Positions 22,715-33,899 of a stretch of 64,000 bases of DNA are shown here, one piece after another. The stretch's first letter is position 1, and each line of letters starts with the position of its first letter. Origin of the DNA: Anodontia alba (Eukaryota; Mollusca; Bivalvia; Lucinida; Lucinidae). The DNA lies in contig OZ024821.1 of assembly GCA_964016985.1 (NCBI GenBank), positions 10,188,550-10,252,549 of the forward strand, written 5' to 3'. Position numbers and translations under genes: made by a program. The notes beneath the pieces are model-generated. The model had not been told where the DNA came from and ran no database searches. It was given only the letters and a program-made list of their open reading frames with translations.

Positions 22715-22845
22715 TTAGCACATATGCTAATGCATAGACACACTCAGAGGCCAGCCAGCAAATCTGTGCAGTCAAGACAGAGTTCTCGCTGCTCACCTAC
22801 AGTGTATGGTATATGGACATGTAGACTGCAGACTAGGCTACACAT

Positions 22846-23079
22846 CATAGCTCTAAATTATACTTTTTTTTCACCCATAAAAGAGTTGAGTTTTCTTACT
22901 TCTCAAAGAAAACATAATGTAGGTACTCAGTGGAATTGCATCAGTGCAGCAATTCCAATGATTACCCACAACTGAGGTTTCTACGGAGAAATAACAGAAT
23001 TATATTGACATTTGCCTCAGCAATGACTACCCACAGCATATTTTTTTATGGGGAAATAATTCTTCTTATCTATGGCTAT
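22846..23079. mobile_element. HP-A MITE with a second half-hairpin
   Basis: Starts TAGCTCTAAATTATAC and ends TCTTATCTATGGCTAT. Hairpin arms GTACTCAGTGGAATTGCATC and GCAATTCCAATGATTACC. A further right-arm-like piece (GACTACCCACAGCATA) follows. An HP-B element abuts its right end at 23080. Confidence 0.65.
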
Positions 23080-23349
23080 CATTACGAAAACATGCCTATT
23101 CAAATATACTGAAAATTTTACCACCAAAAAATGAAAATTTTCAGAAAAAATTTTGATATTCTTCATATTTCTGCTCAAAACATAGATTGTGGGTACGTTA
23201 GAACTGCCTCAGCAAGGCGGTTCTAACGCATACTCACAATCTATCTTTTTGAGCAGAAATAAAATAATGTATACCCTGTAAACCCCAGTTTTACTGTATA
23301 AAAGTGGGGTTTAAGGGGGTCAAAATTATATAGGCATGTTTTCGTGATG
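23080..23349. mobile_element. HP-B MITE, copy 4 (inverted)
   Basis: Ends CATTACGAAAACATGCCTAT and ATAGGCATGTTTTCGTGATG. Central arms GTTAGAACTGCCTC and GGCGGTTCTAACGC. It directly abuts the HP-A copy. Confidence 0.85.
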
Positions 23350-23954
23350 GTTGCAGATCTGGATCTATGATTGCCTGCATCCCTCCTAAGGTTCCTTTAA
23401 TGACAACCCACCCATATATAGAAATGAGCCACGCCATAAAATAATGGGTTCTTGAGGGGCAGTGGGCAAATAAAAGCAACAAAGGCCCAGATCAGCCTGC
23501 ATATTGACAGTTTGCGGAGGCCTTTTGCTATTTGTCAATATAGATATATTTTACATTATTCTGATTGTTCTAACAATGGGTAACAAAGCCATGATCTGAC
23601 TGCGCAGGTACACAGGCTGATTTGGGTCTCTGCTGTCTGCATATGCCCGAAAGAACCTTATTCTCATGGCTTGGTTCAAATGTTTTGTACAATTTACATA
23701 TTTACATTCGAATATTTAACAAGTATTTCACTTCAGTCTTCATTAACAACAACTTCATTAATTTGTTTTCAACATTTAAGTGCTAATCACAACTACAGCA
23801 GACACCATTTGGATTATTTCTCTGGCACTTTTTTTTCAGAGAAAATAAGGTTCTACATTTCTTGGCAAACAATTCACATGAAATGCCAAGTCTTACTTCC
23901 TATGAAAAATGATTTAAAAAAGAATTTAGCATGTGGTCTATTGCAATTAATTTA

Positions 23955-24155
23955 GCGCTTAATGCTTAGCACTCTGAGTAAAAATTTCAGCAGACCACAT
24001 TTTGAGATATTTGTCTTATTTTTCCCAGAAAACCAGTTTTGACATTTCATGCAAACTGTCTCTGCCAGAGACAATTCCTGTTTTTTGGGGGAAAATAAGA
24101 TTAATGTCCTCAATTTATTGTCTGCTGAATAAGCCCAGGGAGTGGTAATGGTTTA
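23955..24155. mobile_element. HP-C MITE, copy 7
   Basis: Ends GCGCTTAATGCTTAGCACTC and CCCAGGGAGTGGTAATGG. CAGCAGACCACA and TTTATTGTCTGCTG mark the subterminal repeats. A fragment of another copy precedes it at about 23800-23950. Confidence 0.65.
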
Positions 24156-24288
24156 AATCTTCCAGAGTGAAAGACTCATAAAAACAAAGCTTCTACACCA
24201 TAAATACAAGAATCATAATGAAGCCCCGTCACATGAGAGAGGATACCTTATTTCTATATATATCATATATATTCCAACTTCATAACCT

Positions 24289-24440
24289 CATAGCTCCTGA
24301 TAAGGTGCCTTTTTTTTAACCCAAGTGTTATGTTTCTTATTCTATCATGAAAACATATGTTGTGGGAGCTTATTAGAAGTGCCATCAACATATTTTTTCG
24401 TGAAGAAATAAGAAAAATATTTATCTGACATAAACCAACT
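24289..24440. mobile_element. HP-A MITE, copy with deleted hairpin
   Basis: Starts TAGCTCCTGATAAGGTGCC, then TGAAAACATATGTTGTGGGA and GTGAAGAAATAAGAAAAATA. The centre of the hairpin is lost. Confidence 0.65.
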
Positions 24441-24576
24441 AAACTGACCTGTAGCTTGACCTTTACATTTAATAATAACCATAAGGATACATCCATGGTA
24501 CAATTTAGGCATGGCAGTCAGAAAATCTTGGGATTCCAAGTGAGACATATTTGCTCACCTATACAGGTAATACCTA

Positions 24577-24793
24577 TTTACCCTACTTGTCCTGCTGAAC
24601 CCAGATATACCCTGCCTTTGCAAACAGTGTAGATCCAGATCAGTTGGCTTTTTCAGAAGCCAACTGATCTTGATCTGCTCTGTTTGTCATGAAGTATGTG
24701 AATTTGTATCAACAACCTGGATCAAATAATCTGATTGGCTGAAAATTAGAAGTGAGCATGGCATCTTAATTTATTCAACATGGCAAGGGTTAA
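24577..24793. mobile_element. TTAA-1 MITE, copy 3
   Basis: Right end TTCAACATGGCAAGGGTTAA is intact; left end TTTACCCTACTTGTCCTGCT is mutated. The hairpin arms GCAAACAGTGTAGATCCAGA and TTGATCTGCTCTGTTTGT enclose GTTGGCTTTTTCAGAAGCCAAC, a perfect inner stem. Confidence 0.8.
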
Positions 24794-24921
24794 CATATAC
24801 TTATAAATATTATAATAAAAAGGTCAGTGACAGATCAATTTTGTTTGTCTATACCCATCTTACCTGGTGCTATGATAGCCTCCTACCATGCTTATCTGAA
24901 AATTTTTCCATTTGACTACCA

Positions 24922-25233
24922 GTTTTGTTTGTGTTTGTGTTGAGGTTTTACGGCCCAGTCAACCCAATGGCGTCAAATCGAGCATGGTCAGTTTACCAAA
25001 CCACAAGTTTACTGGGCAGGCTTAGTCCTCAAAGCGGTTAACCAGTATTGTGCATATTCTTTCGCCAGAAACTTACAACTGCCCTACTTGAATCAGCGGA
25101 AGGGAGAGAATGACCATAGAAAATATTTCATGATCAATCTCCAGGAACGAATGTTGCCGACCTCGGCGGGGTCGAACCCGCGACCTCCTGGTCTCCAGTC
25201 GGACGCGCATCCAACTGAGCCACCGAGACCGGC
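24922..25233 (-). mobile_element. SINE-A, full copy
   Basis: On the minus strand it starts with a tRNA-like head: A-box-like GTGGCTCAGTTGGATGCG and B-box-like GGGTTCGACCCC. The body contains GATTGATCATGAAATATTTT and CAGTTGTAAGTTTCTGGCG. It ends GGGTTGACTGGGCCGTAAAA then CCTCAACACAAACAC. Flanks TTGACTACCA (24912-24921) and TTGACAACCA (25234-25243) are a 10-bp duplication with one mismatch. It is not a tRNA gene, because it lacks a matched acceptor stem and continues into the SINE body. Confidence 0.9.
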
Positions 25234-25403
25234 TTGACAACCAATACCTAGTAAGTATATGACTCCAAACTGTTGTGCTGAATGACAAACAGTGCATGCT
25301 CAGACTGAAATGCTGTTTGACCCGGGTCTACAGTGTTTGCTCAGCCATGCCAATCAGAACATTTAGGTACCCTAAATATGTTACACTTACCCACACATCA
25401 ACA

Positions 25404-25647
25404 GGGCCCAGTTGTTCAAAGCGTCGTTAGCTTAACGAGCTCATTAAGGGACATTTCGTTAACTGTTTTAGCGGATTCAATATACAATATTCTGATATTT
25501 TCTGCTGAAAAAATGTGAGTAGCTTTTGCACTGCAAAAGCTACTCACATTTTTTCAGCAAAAAATTTCAGCATACTTGCGTATCACTTGATGTAAATTTT
25601 AACGAATCGTTAACTAACAACGTCGTTAGCTTTGAACAACTGGGCCC
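25404..25647. mobile_element. GGGCCC MITE, copy 1
   Basis: Terminal repeats GGGCCCAGTTGTTCAAAGC and the exact complement. Subterminal GTCGTTAGCTTAACGAGCTC and CTAACAACGTCGTTAGC. The central hairpin is nearly perfect: GCTGAAAAAATGTGAGTAGC, a short loop, then the complement. No coding capacity. Five copies in the window. Confidence 0.85.
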
Positions 25648-25779
25648 TGATATCTTATGTTTAATAAACATGAGGCTACAAACAGGACAGCTTGCTACCA
25701 GCTATCTGTCACTGTATTAAATGAAAGCAACTGACTCGAACTCCTGCCACACGTATACTGTATTTACTCTAAATGTTCT

Positions 25780-26021
25780 ACGCCCAGTTGTTCAAAGCTA
25801 ATGTCGTTAGTTAACGTATCGTTAAAAGTTTGATCATTAAATATGACATATATGCTAATATTTTTGCAGAAAAAATGTTGAGTACCTTTTGCATTTTCAA
25901 ACCCTACTCACATTTTTTGAGCAAAAATATCTGTGAATTAGGTATTGTACTTCCTAGAACAGCATACATTTTGACCACAAACAAGCTCGTTAAGGTAACG
26001 ATGCTTTGAACAATTGGGCCC
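25780..26021. mobile_element. GGGCCC MITE, copy 2
   Basis: Left end CGCCCAGTTGTTCAAAGC has a point change; right end GCTTTGAACAATTGGGCC. The hairpin AAAAAATGTTGAGTACCTTT / CCCTACTCACATTTTTTGAG is imperfect. Confidence 0.8.
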
Positions 26022-26111
26022 TGAAAAATATTTCAGAACAAACAGATAAGAAAATAGATCAAACTGCCACTGAAGGAAAATTGTTCTAGGCATTCAGCTA
26101 TATCATGGACC

Positions 26112-26300
26112 ATAACTAAAGATAAGAGGATATATCCACATAACATTTTTTCTTATTTCTTCATGGAAATGTATATTGTGGTAGTCATTATAAGCATCTC
26201 GCCAAGGCGCTTCTAATAAATACCCACAATGTATGTTTTCATGGAAAAATAAAAAAAATATAACATTTTGTTAAAAAAAGTGGCTTTTCTGGAACTAAGA
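26112..26300. mobile_element. HP-A MITE, copy 4
   Basis: Hairpin arms TATAAGCATCTCGCC and GGCGCTTCTAATA inside TTATTTCTTCATGGAAATGT and its complement. Right end TTTTCTGGAACTAAG is a diverged terminus. Confidence 0.7.
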
Positions 26301-26362
26301 TGGACTCTCTCTACTTTCAGAAAAATAAGGTAAGGAGCTACAGTATTCAAATATTTAAAGTC

Positions 26363-26367
<5 letters not shown>

Positions 26368-26412
<45 letters not shown>
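26368..26412. repeat. (TA)n microsatellite
   Basis: About 22 TA units with one TG interruption, next to the start of an HP-A element. Confidence 0.95.
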
Positions 26413-26584
26413 GCTCAGAGGGGTATCTAAATGAAAATTTTTCTTGTTTCTTCACAAAAACAGGTTTTGTGTACTACTTAGAAGTGCCTTACCAAGGGCC
26501 TTTTGATGCATAATAACTGCAAATTATGTTTTCTTGGAGAAATCAGAAAAGTACAAAAAAAAAAGCCTTTATCTAGATCTATCA
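26413..26584. mobile_element. HP-A MITE, copy 5, degenerate
   Basis: Starts AGCTCAGAGGGGTATC, ends CCTTTATCTAGATCTAT. Hairpin arms TTAGAAGTGCCTTACC and AAGGGCCTTTTGATG are mutated. A right half of a further copy follows at 26650-26730. Confidence 0.65.
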
Positions 26585-26829
26585 TTATGGCACTAAAATT
26601 AATGGACTGTATTACAGGAAGTCCTGTTTCAGTGTAATAACATGAAGTTTTGGGGCAGACAACGGAGGCACTTCTAACAAGTACCCACAACATATGTTTT
26701 CGTGGAGAAATAAGAAAAATACTTATCTGGATACATTTCTTTTCTAGACCTATGACTGCAGAATGTATTAACAGAGATTAAAGGCCATGATGTAATTGTG
26801 CTGATGCACAGAATCACTGGACTGAATAT

Positions 26830-27072
26830 CGAGGGTTGAGCGCAAGACTGGCGTAAGTCAGATAGTTGTTTTTCCCCAAACCTAATCTCCTCACCATGAA
26901 GGCGTTATGAAGATTACAACATTTCTTTCTGTAAACAATGAAAATTTAGGTGCCATTGCTCGTATGAGCAATGGCACCTAAATTTGCATTGTTTACAAAG
27001 GGGTCCACGTTGCCCCTAAACAAGGGTTTCAAAAATATGTTTGAATTACTATAGTCTTGCGCTCAACCCTCG
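26830..27072. mobile_element. CGAG MITE, copy 1
   Basis: Terminal repeats CGAGGGTTGAGCGCAAGACT and the complement, 243 bp. Core hairpin GGTGCCATTGCTCGTATGAG and complement within a GTAAACAATG...CATTGTTTAC stem. Inverted relative to the copy at 27568. Confidence 0.9.
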
Positions 27073-27273
27073 AATTATGTGCATTTCAAAGTGCTTGTAT
27101 ACACATGTTTACTTGATGCAGCCTGTTATATTGCACTATCTTACTATACATAGCAGCACTATTAAAGAGATCAAAACAATCAATCAGTGTATAAAGTATA
27201 AAATTTATTAAAATTCTTTAACTTTCCCAATTTGATGAAATAATTACATTTGAGCCATGCAATGTGAAAATTG

Positions 27274-27550
27274 CATTACAAAAACAGGCCTATTCAAATA
27301 AATTGAAAATTTAACCACAGAAAACTGAAAGTTTTCGGATAAAAATTCTGATAGCTTTTATATTTCTGCACAAAACATAGATTGTAGGTACACTTTAGAA
27401 CCACCTCGACGCGGCGCTTCTAACAAGTACTCACAATCTATGTTTTTGAGCAGAAATAAGAAAAATAATGAACACCCTATAAACCCCAGTTTTACTATAT
27501 AAAAGTGGGGTTTAAGGGGGTCAAAATTACATAGGCATGTTTTCGTGATG
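27274..27550. mobile_element. HP-B MITE, copy 5 (inverted)
   Basis: Ends CATTACAAAAACAGGCCTAT and ATAGGCATGTTTTCGTGATG. Central arms TTAGAACCACCTCGACG and CGGCGCTTCTAAC carry a few mismatches. Sits between two inverted CGAG copies. Confidence 0.85.
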
Positions 27551-27567
27551 AAGCCTTCAGGACATAT

Positions 27568-27810
27568 CGAGGGTTGAGCGCAAGACTATAGTAACTCAAA
27601 CATATTTTTGAAACCCTTGTTTAGGGGCAACTTGGACCCCTTTGTAAACAATGCAAATTTAGGTGCCATTGCTCATACGAGCAATGGCACCTAAATTTTC
27701 ATTGTTTACAGAAAGAAATGTTGTAATCTTCATAACGCCTTCATGGTGAGGAGATTAGGTTTGGGGAAAAACAACCATCTGACTTACGCTAGTCTTGCGC
27801 TCAACCCTCG
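27568..27810. mobile_element. CGAG MITE, copy 2 (inverted to copy 1)
   Basis: Same 243-bp element as 26830-27072 with very few differences. Starts CGAGGGTTGAGCGCAAGACT and ends AGTCTTGCGCTCAACCCTCG. Confidence 0.9.
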
Positions 27811-28160
27811 CATTGTACAGTCAGTGAATGCTCAGACTACTGACTCTTGACAGAATCATTGGCTGCAGCAGAATACATTATTGAAAAGCAAAGGCTCTAA
27901 TCATGACCTTCATCACTGATCTGGATCTTTACTGTTTGCATATGCCCAAATGACCCCTTTTCTTATTTCTTAGGGATGAAAAATATATTTTAAGAAAGCA
28001 CTCTTCTACTGCATTTTTATTCAAGGTGGCCACCATATTAATAATGCTGGGTGGAGGATAGCTCCCTTCCCCATGCCAGAAGGCAAAAATCCCAGTTTTG
28101 CCCCTCCTTGCCCTCTCTAACATTTAAATTCTCTGATTGTTTTGTGGGGGGTGGTTTTGT

Positions 28161-28201
<41 letters not shown>

Positions 28202-28619
28202 ACCACTCTATGGGCAAATTCAGCAGATGACAAAAAATGTGGCAATTTGCCCCGGTAACATAAGATACACGACACCTTTGCCTCACCCAAACATCCCCCT
28301 TGACTACTTTACTGCATTTAGAAAATGCAAATGCAAATCCAAGATACGTTACACAAAGTAAAGTACTAGAACAGCTCAGCCATAAAAAAATCTGATCAGG
28401 TTTTTAATTTAAAATGTGAGGTTCTTGTTTCTGCAGACATTTGCCACATTCACCACAAATATTTGGACATGCCTAAGCAACAGTGCTGCCCCAAATCAAA
28501 TTGCATCTAGAAAGCAGTCTGTTTAGGATCTGCATTGTATTTAAACCCATTCATCAGCTAGTAGCCAGTTCTTTAATCACACATCATATGATGTTCTAAT
28601 GAGAAATAAAATTTGAATT

Positions 28620-28800
28620 TTAACCCTTGTCATGCTGAATAAATTAAGATGCCACGCCCATTTCTAATTTTCTGCCAATCAGTTTACTTGTTCCAGGTTG
28701 TTGATAAAATAATCAAATACTGAATAGCAAACAGTGCAGATCCAGATCAGTTGGCTTTTTTAGAAGCCAACTAATCTGGATCTAAACTGTTTGCAGAGTT
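28620..28800. mobile_element. TTAA-1 MITE, copy 4, truncated by SINE-A
   Basis: Intact left end TTAACCCTTGTCATGCTGAA and hairpin (GCAAACAGTGCAGATCCAGA with its partner). It breaks off at TTTGCAGAGTT where SINE-A begins; the right terminus is not found on the other side. Upstream, 28170-28192 is a poly-T run and 28194-28245 an HP-C fragment. Confidence 0.75.
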
Positions 28801-29110
28801 TGTTTGTTTGTTTGTGTTGAGGTTTTACGGCCCAGTCAACTCAATGGGGTCATGTCGAGAGCGGTCAGTTTACCTAACCACACGTTTACTGGGCAGGCTT
28901 AGTCCTCTAAGCGGTTAACCAGCATTGTGCACATTCTTTCTCCAGAAACTGACAACTGCCCTTCTTGAATCTGCGGAAGGGAGAGAATGACCATAGAAAA
29001 GATTTCATGATCAATCTCCACAAAGAATGTTGCCAACCTCGGCGGGGGTTGAACCCGCGACCTCCTGTCTCCAGTCGGACAGTGCATCCAACTGAGCCAC
29101 CAAGGCCGGC
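28801..29110 (-). mobile_element. SINE-A, full-length copy
   Basis: Minus-strand head GGCTCAGTTGGATGCACTGT with B-box GCGGGTTCAACCCC; 3' tail GGGCCGTAAAACCTCAACAC then CAAACAAACAAAC. No clear target duplication because it is joined to the partial copy at 29111. Confidence 0.85.
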
Positions 29111-29316
29111 CCCGTCCTCTAAGTGGTTAACCAGTAATGTGCACATCCTTTTGCCAGGAAATGACAACAGCCCTTCTTGAATCAGTGGAAGGGAGAGAAT
29201 GACCATAGAAAATATTCCATGATCAAATCTCAACCAAAGAATGTTGCCGACTTGGCGGGAGTCGAACCCGCAACCTCCTGATCACCAGTTGGACGCGCAT
29301 TCGAGCCACCAAGGCC
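29111..29316 (-). mobile_element. SINE-A, 3'-truncated copy joined to the preceding one
   Basis: Head and half of the body (B-box GCGGGTTCGACTCCC) stop at CTTAGAGGACGGG, where the full copy begins. Together they form a head-to-tail dimer on the minus strand. Confidence 0.8.
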
Positions 29317-29411
29317 CAATCTATTCAATAAACAGGTTTGAGTAGTTGCTTTTGCTAGACTTTTCCAACAATAAGCATCAGTGTGTTTTACATACTACAG
29401 CTTAAAACACA

Positions 29412-29753
29412 TACAACCCTCTTTACATCGACACTCGACACGACGACAAAATTCGTTATAATGACAATTTGACTGTCACGAAAGCTTCGCTTCCGAGGTA
29501 ACAATTAGTCACAAATTATGCAAGAATACTGTATTCAAAACTTAAAAGAAACATATGTTTTGGACATTTGTTAGGATCGCCTCAGGCGATTCTAACAAAT
29601 ATCCAAAACATATGTTCTATAAGGAAATAACAATAAAAGAAGACCTTTCTTACATATCAGTCTGCTCATTAAGTATTCTGTACAACGGCAAACTCGTTTT
29701 AATGGCATTGTCTTGGGGGACAAATACTGTCGTTGTAACGAGGGTTCACTGTA
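29412..29753. mobile_element. POGO-1 MITE, copy 2
   Basis: From TACAACCCTCTTTACATCGA to GTAACGAGGGTTCACTGTA, TA at both edges. The hairpin ATTTGTTAGGATCGCCTC and GGCGATTCTAACAAAT is shorter at the tip than in copy 1. Confidence 0.8.
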
Positions 29754-30940
29754 TTTAACACCACATTAACAAAATGCGTAAACACTGGTCCAGAAACAAA
29801 AAAAAATCTTGATGTTCTGTTGCAACTCCAGTACACTTCAAAGCGTGCATAACAAAATCTGTCCTCAGTAGAAGTATAAATATATGAGCAATTAGACTGA
29901 TATTTTAAGGAATGATAAATGTACATGTATATGGTTTCTACTTTCTAAGAGTAACTTGCTACCTGTTAAAAGAGAATATACCTGGGCCCCAATCCAGCCC
30001 AAATATTTTAGTAAAGTTTTACATTTTGCATTTTATTTACCCATCAACTCTCCAGACCAGAAAATAAACAGACTTAATCTGAATGGATATAGCTGAAAGA
30101 TTTTGATTCCCTAGTGCAAATGAATGACAGCTTTTGCAGACAAGAAGTCACTTCGCTAGAAGTTAAATTTAAGTAGAAGTTGAGCTAAATGCATACAGCA
30201 GTAGATGGAATATAATACAAGAATCCTGAAATCCAGTTTTTTTCTAATCCTGAAAAGGTGTATTTGCCTACATGTTATACAGAGACAGTTAACCACAAAA
30301 TCCTGAAATCAGAAATGATCTTGAAAACTTTCACCCATTGAATTGGAGCCACATGTTTTCAGTATTGAATAATTCATTTAACTGACTGTCCTTTCAGTAT
30401 GCAGTCCTCAGAATACTTATTCCATCAAGGTTCCTATAAGGTGATAATTTTGTTAAGTAAGAATAATTTTCGTAATTAACAAAAGCAGGTACATCTGAAA
30501 TCACTTGTTGGTAACTCTGAGTACCCTATGTATTGGGAATGGATCCCCTAATCTGGGTCTACATTGTTTTAGAGTAAACAAGGTAAATAACTATAGCAAA
30601 TCCAGGAAAAACAACAGGAACTGAAAATACAGTGAAGATGGTAAGCCAACCTGCAATCAGTCAACACCTCAATTTCAGAAAAGAGGGCTATCCAGATAAA
30701 TATGGACTGTGCCATGAGTTTAGGGGTCTTCCAAACAAATGGAAATTGTAAAGATTCAGACCAGCCAGCAAAGCTGAAAAATCTGCCTATATATATAGTT
30801 TTTGGTTATAAACAGTGCCTTATCAAGAGTTATGCCATGTTTCTGTATTTGGACAGCAAAGGCACAGGTCAGATTGCCTGGATGCGCCCAGAAAGAACAT
30901 TCAGAGATCATTATTGCCATCAGAGATTACTAACTCATGA
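29754..30940. other. Unassigned sequence
   Basis: AT-rich, with no gene, SINE box or paired termini recognised. From 30940 to 31060 a degraded HP-C fragment (GGAGATAATTTGTATGGAAT) appears. Confidence 0.4.
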
Positions 30941-31297
30941 CATTTTGCTTATTTTTTCCAGGAGATAATTTGTATGGAATGTCATGAAATGTCAAAGGCT
31001 ATTTTCTGGGATTTTTTTTCCCAGTGTCATCTGCTAAAATATTTACCGAGCATACCAAGTGTTAATAATTGTGCTAGCAGCAACAAGCACAAAAATGCCT
31101 TTGGCCCAGATGTGAATACCGATGACCCAGCTCAGCCTGCAAAACCAGTCTTACTAGGGTCTTTGTTCTACAGCAACTTTATTCTATAGTATCTATAGTA
31201 TTCATTAAGTCTTTAAGTTGACAGCAAAGGCCCTGATTAGACTATTAGTATGGGATAGATGATCTGGGCCTTCACTGTCCCCACAAACCTCAACCAG

Positions 31298-31339
<42 letters not shown>

Positions 31340-31368
31340 TGGTGCTGCTTAGTTACGTGATTTTGCTG

Positions 31369-31551
31369 TTTAGCACACAGGGAAAAATTCGCCCCCCCCC
31401 CCCCCCCCTACCTCCAAAAATATGGCTCAACATTTCATGTAAATTTTCCTTCTCAGGGAGATCATTTGCAAGGCATGTCAAACCCTATTCTTTGAGATAA
31501 TTACGATAAATTTCATCATTCTATAGTCTGCTGAACTGCCCAGAGTTTCTA
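31369..31551. mobile_element. HP-C MITE fragment next to poly-T and poly-C
   Basis: Preceded by a poly-T run of over 30 bases (from 31303). A poly-C run (31391-31408) sits in the left arm. Recognisable words: GGCTCAACATTTCATGTAAA, GGGAGATCATTTGCAAGGCA, TATAGTCTGCTGAACTGCCC. Confidence 0.55.
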
Positions 31552-31774
31552 CTTTAATGTCATTATTTTGTCAAATGTTGGAAGTCAACTGGATTTGATT
31601 GTAACCAGCAAATATACAAAATAAATTTAGCCATGTCATGAGCAAACCAGCTTTATAACAAATGAAAACAGCAAAGGACCAGACCGGCTGTGCCTCTGTA
31701 CTTCACCATGTATGGATAACATCATGCAGCCTCAAGACACTGCAAACAGTGAAGGCCCAGACCAGTTTAAACCG

Positions 31775-31959
31775 TAGCTCCAGATAAGGCATTTTTCCAA
31801 CAAACATTCATATTCTACTTATTTCTCCATGAAAATGTGTTGTAGGGATTCATCAGAAGCACCTCACCAAGGCACTTCTAATGAGTACCCACGACATATA
31901 TTTTCCTGAAGGAGATTAGTAAAATATATACCTGATACCCACTCTTATCTTGGGCTATG
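31775..31959. mobile_element. HP-A MITE, copy 6
   Basis: Starts TAGCTCCAGATAAGGC and ends CTCTTATCTTGGGCTA. Hairpin arms CATCAGAAGCACCTCACC and AAGGCACTTCTAATG. A good reference for the family termini. Confidence 0.8.
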
Positions 31960-32163
31960 TTAAACACTTGCTTGATCTAAAATCATTAGCCTTAGCTGCT
32001 TGTCCGAAGGAGCTTGGAAACCACAGAATCTACCAGCAGATTACTGGGCCATCATTTTTACCCAGTGCCATACTTAGCCTAATTAAAGGGACATCCTAAC
32101 TACTATCACACGTCCTCAAATCTGAACATCCGTTTTACTATCTGTTGATATGTCAAAACAAGT

Positions 32164-32227
32164 GGCAGTGTAGACCCTGATCAGATGCCACAATATGTGG
32201 CATCTGATCTGAATCTACACTGTTTGC
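32164..32227. repeat. GGCAGTGTAGAC hairpin
   Basis: Arms CAGTGTAGACCCTGATCAGA and TCTGATCTGAATCTACACTG with the inner stem TGCCACA/TGTGGCA. Same core as in the TTAA MITEs, with other flanks. Confidence 0.7.
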
Positions 32228-32259
32228 TCAGGCTTATCTGTCCCAATATCTGGGGTAGG

Positions 32260-32395
32260 AGATGATTTTGTGTTTAAGCCTTATTTAACTCAAATTGAGA
32301 TGATGAAAGGATGATACTGAAAGGCTCTATGCAATGAAGCAGCTTACACTCACAAGCTGAATTCCCCTCCAGCTCAATTCTACCCTGGAACTTCG
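32260..32395 (-). mobile_element. SINE-D, diverged fragment
   Basis: Resembles 46088-46250 and the copies near 48165: GAAAGGATGATACTGAAAGG, CAATGAAGCAGC and a TGAATTCCCCTCCAGC block in the same order. Low similarity. Confidence 0.5.
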
Positions 32396-32416
32396 TTATA
32401 TAATGTCAGGAGCACT

Positions 32417-32660
32417 GGGCCCAGTTGTTCAAAGCTAACGACACTGTTAGCTAACGATTTGTTAAAACTTACATCGAGTGCTACGCAAATATACTGAAAT
32501 TTTTTGCTGAAAAAATGTGAGTAGCTTTTGCAGTGCAAAAGCTACTCACATTTTTTCAGCAAAAAATATCAGAATATTGTATATTGAATCCGCTAAAAAT
32601 GTTGACGAAATGATCCTTAACGAGTTCGTTAAGCGAACGACACTTTGAACAACTGGGCCC
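32417..32660. mobile_element. GGGCCC MITE, copy 3
   Basis: Intact ends GGGCCCAGTTGTTCAAAGC and complement. The central stem TTTTTTGCTGAAAAAATGTG...CACATTTTTTCAGCAAAAAA is close to perfect. Inverted relative to copy 1. Confidence 0.88.
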
Positions 32661-32970
32661 TGATCATTAACCACCCAGACGCTAAGAATACTTGGGGTAG
32701 ATACTGTACATTAAGGCCCTATAATATGAGATTCAACTTACATAAACCACAACCTGATAAAGGGAATCTCTGAGGTATACATACACAGACAATAGTGGCC
32801 AAGATCAACCTGCTTATCTGTGCAATTGCATCAGAGCCTTCACTATCTGCTTTCAGAACTACTGGGTATTGTAGAATGCATTACAGTAGGGAATAGGCAA
32901 TAATCGGACCATGCCAATTCACAGGATTATCCCATGAGCATTTTGTGCATGCTCGAAGAACCTTTTCTCT

Positions 32971-33178
32971 TAAACTTTCCCACTATTTGGGCTAATTTAG
33001 CAGATAACAAACTGACAACATTTTTATTTTCCAGAAAATAGGTTTTGACATTTCATGCAAATTGTCTCCCGAGGAGACAATTTGCATGGAATGTCAAAAA
33101 CCTATTTTCTGGGAAAAGCAAGAAAAAATATTTCAAAATGTTGTCTGCTGAAACTTTTACCCAGCATGCAGAGAGTTA
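32971..33178. mobile_element. HP-C MITE, copy 8
   Basis: The best-paired copy: AATAGGTTTTGACATTTCAT, then GCAAATTGTCTCCCGAGGAG, then the complementary arm. Ends TTAAACTTTCCCACTATTTG and ACCCAGCATGCAGAGAGTTA. Confidence 0.85.
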
Positions 33179-33514
33179 GTACACTCCTTATATCTGGACA
33201 CTTTAAAAAAAAAATGATAAGGAGCTAGTCTAAGGGAAACACACAAAGTTTTGTAATGTCAATGAGACAAAATGAATTTTAATGAGTATTTGATTTGTGA
33301 CTTTCATGGAAATAAAACAATGGTGTACTCTAGTGTGTGTGGGCTGGTCAAGCCCTCTGTTGTTTGTATATGCTATAACTCGGGTTTTCAGATAATACAG
33401 CATGAATGGCAAGCATCTAACAAAACACACAATTCCCACAAGAAGGATATCCTGATCTGTCATAGCTCTAGAATAGTTGACATTTATTTTCAATCCAGAA
33501 ATTTTTATTATACA

Positions 33515-33691
33515 TAGCTCTAATTAAGGTGCTTTTTCCAATCCAAAAGTGTTGACATTTCTCTTATTTCTCCACTAAAACATATGTTGTGGTATTCAAG
33601 TGCGCAGCGCTTCTAATGAGTACCCTCAACATATGTTTTCGTGGAGAAATAAGAAAAATATTAACCTGATACCCACTCTTATCTAGACCTA
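33515..33691. mobile_element. HP-A MITE, copy 7
   Basis: Starts TAGCTCTAATTAAGGTGC, ends CTCTTATCTAGACCTAT. The left hairpin arm is shortened (GTATTCAAGTGCGCAGCG) against a full right arm CGCTTCTAATGAGTACC. A further diverged HP-A follows at 33710-33863. Confidence 0.75.
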
Positions 33692-33899
33692 TGAGAAAAG
33701 TACGGGTATTTCTTCTTTCTCCATAAAACATGTTACATACTCCAGGTAAGGTACTTTTTTTTCAAACTGAAAAGTACAAATATTTTTCTTATTTCTCTAT
33801 GAAAAAATAAGTTGTTGGTACAACTCACTAGAAGCACCTCAGCAAGGCACTTCTAATGAGTACATAGCTCTTGATCAGATACTTTTTACAATCCTGAGG

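Noticed and set aside
25150..25233. tRNA gene on the minus strand
   Set aside because: A- and B-box words are present, but there is no matched acceptor stem; the sequence continues into a SINE body and recurs with target duplications.
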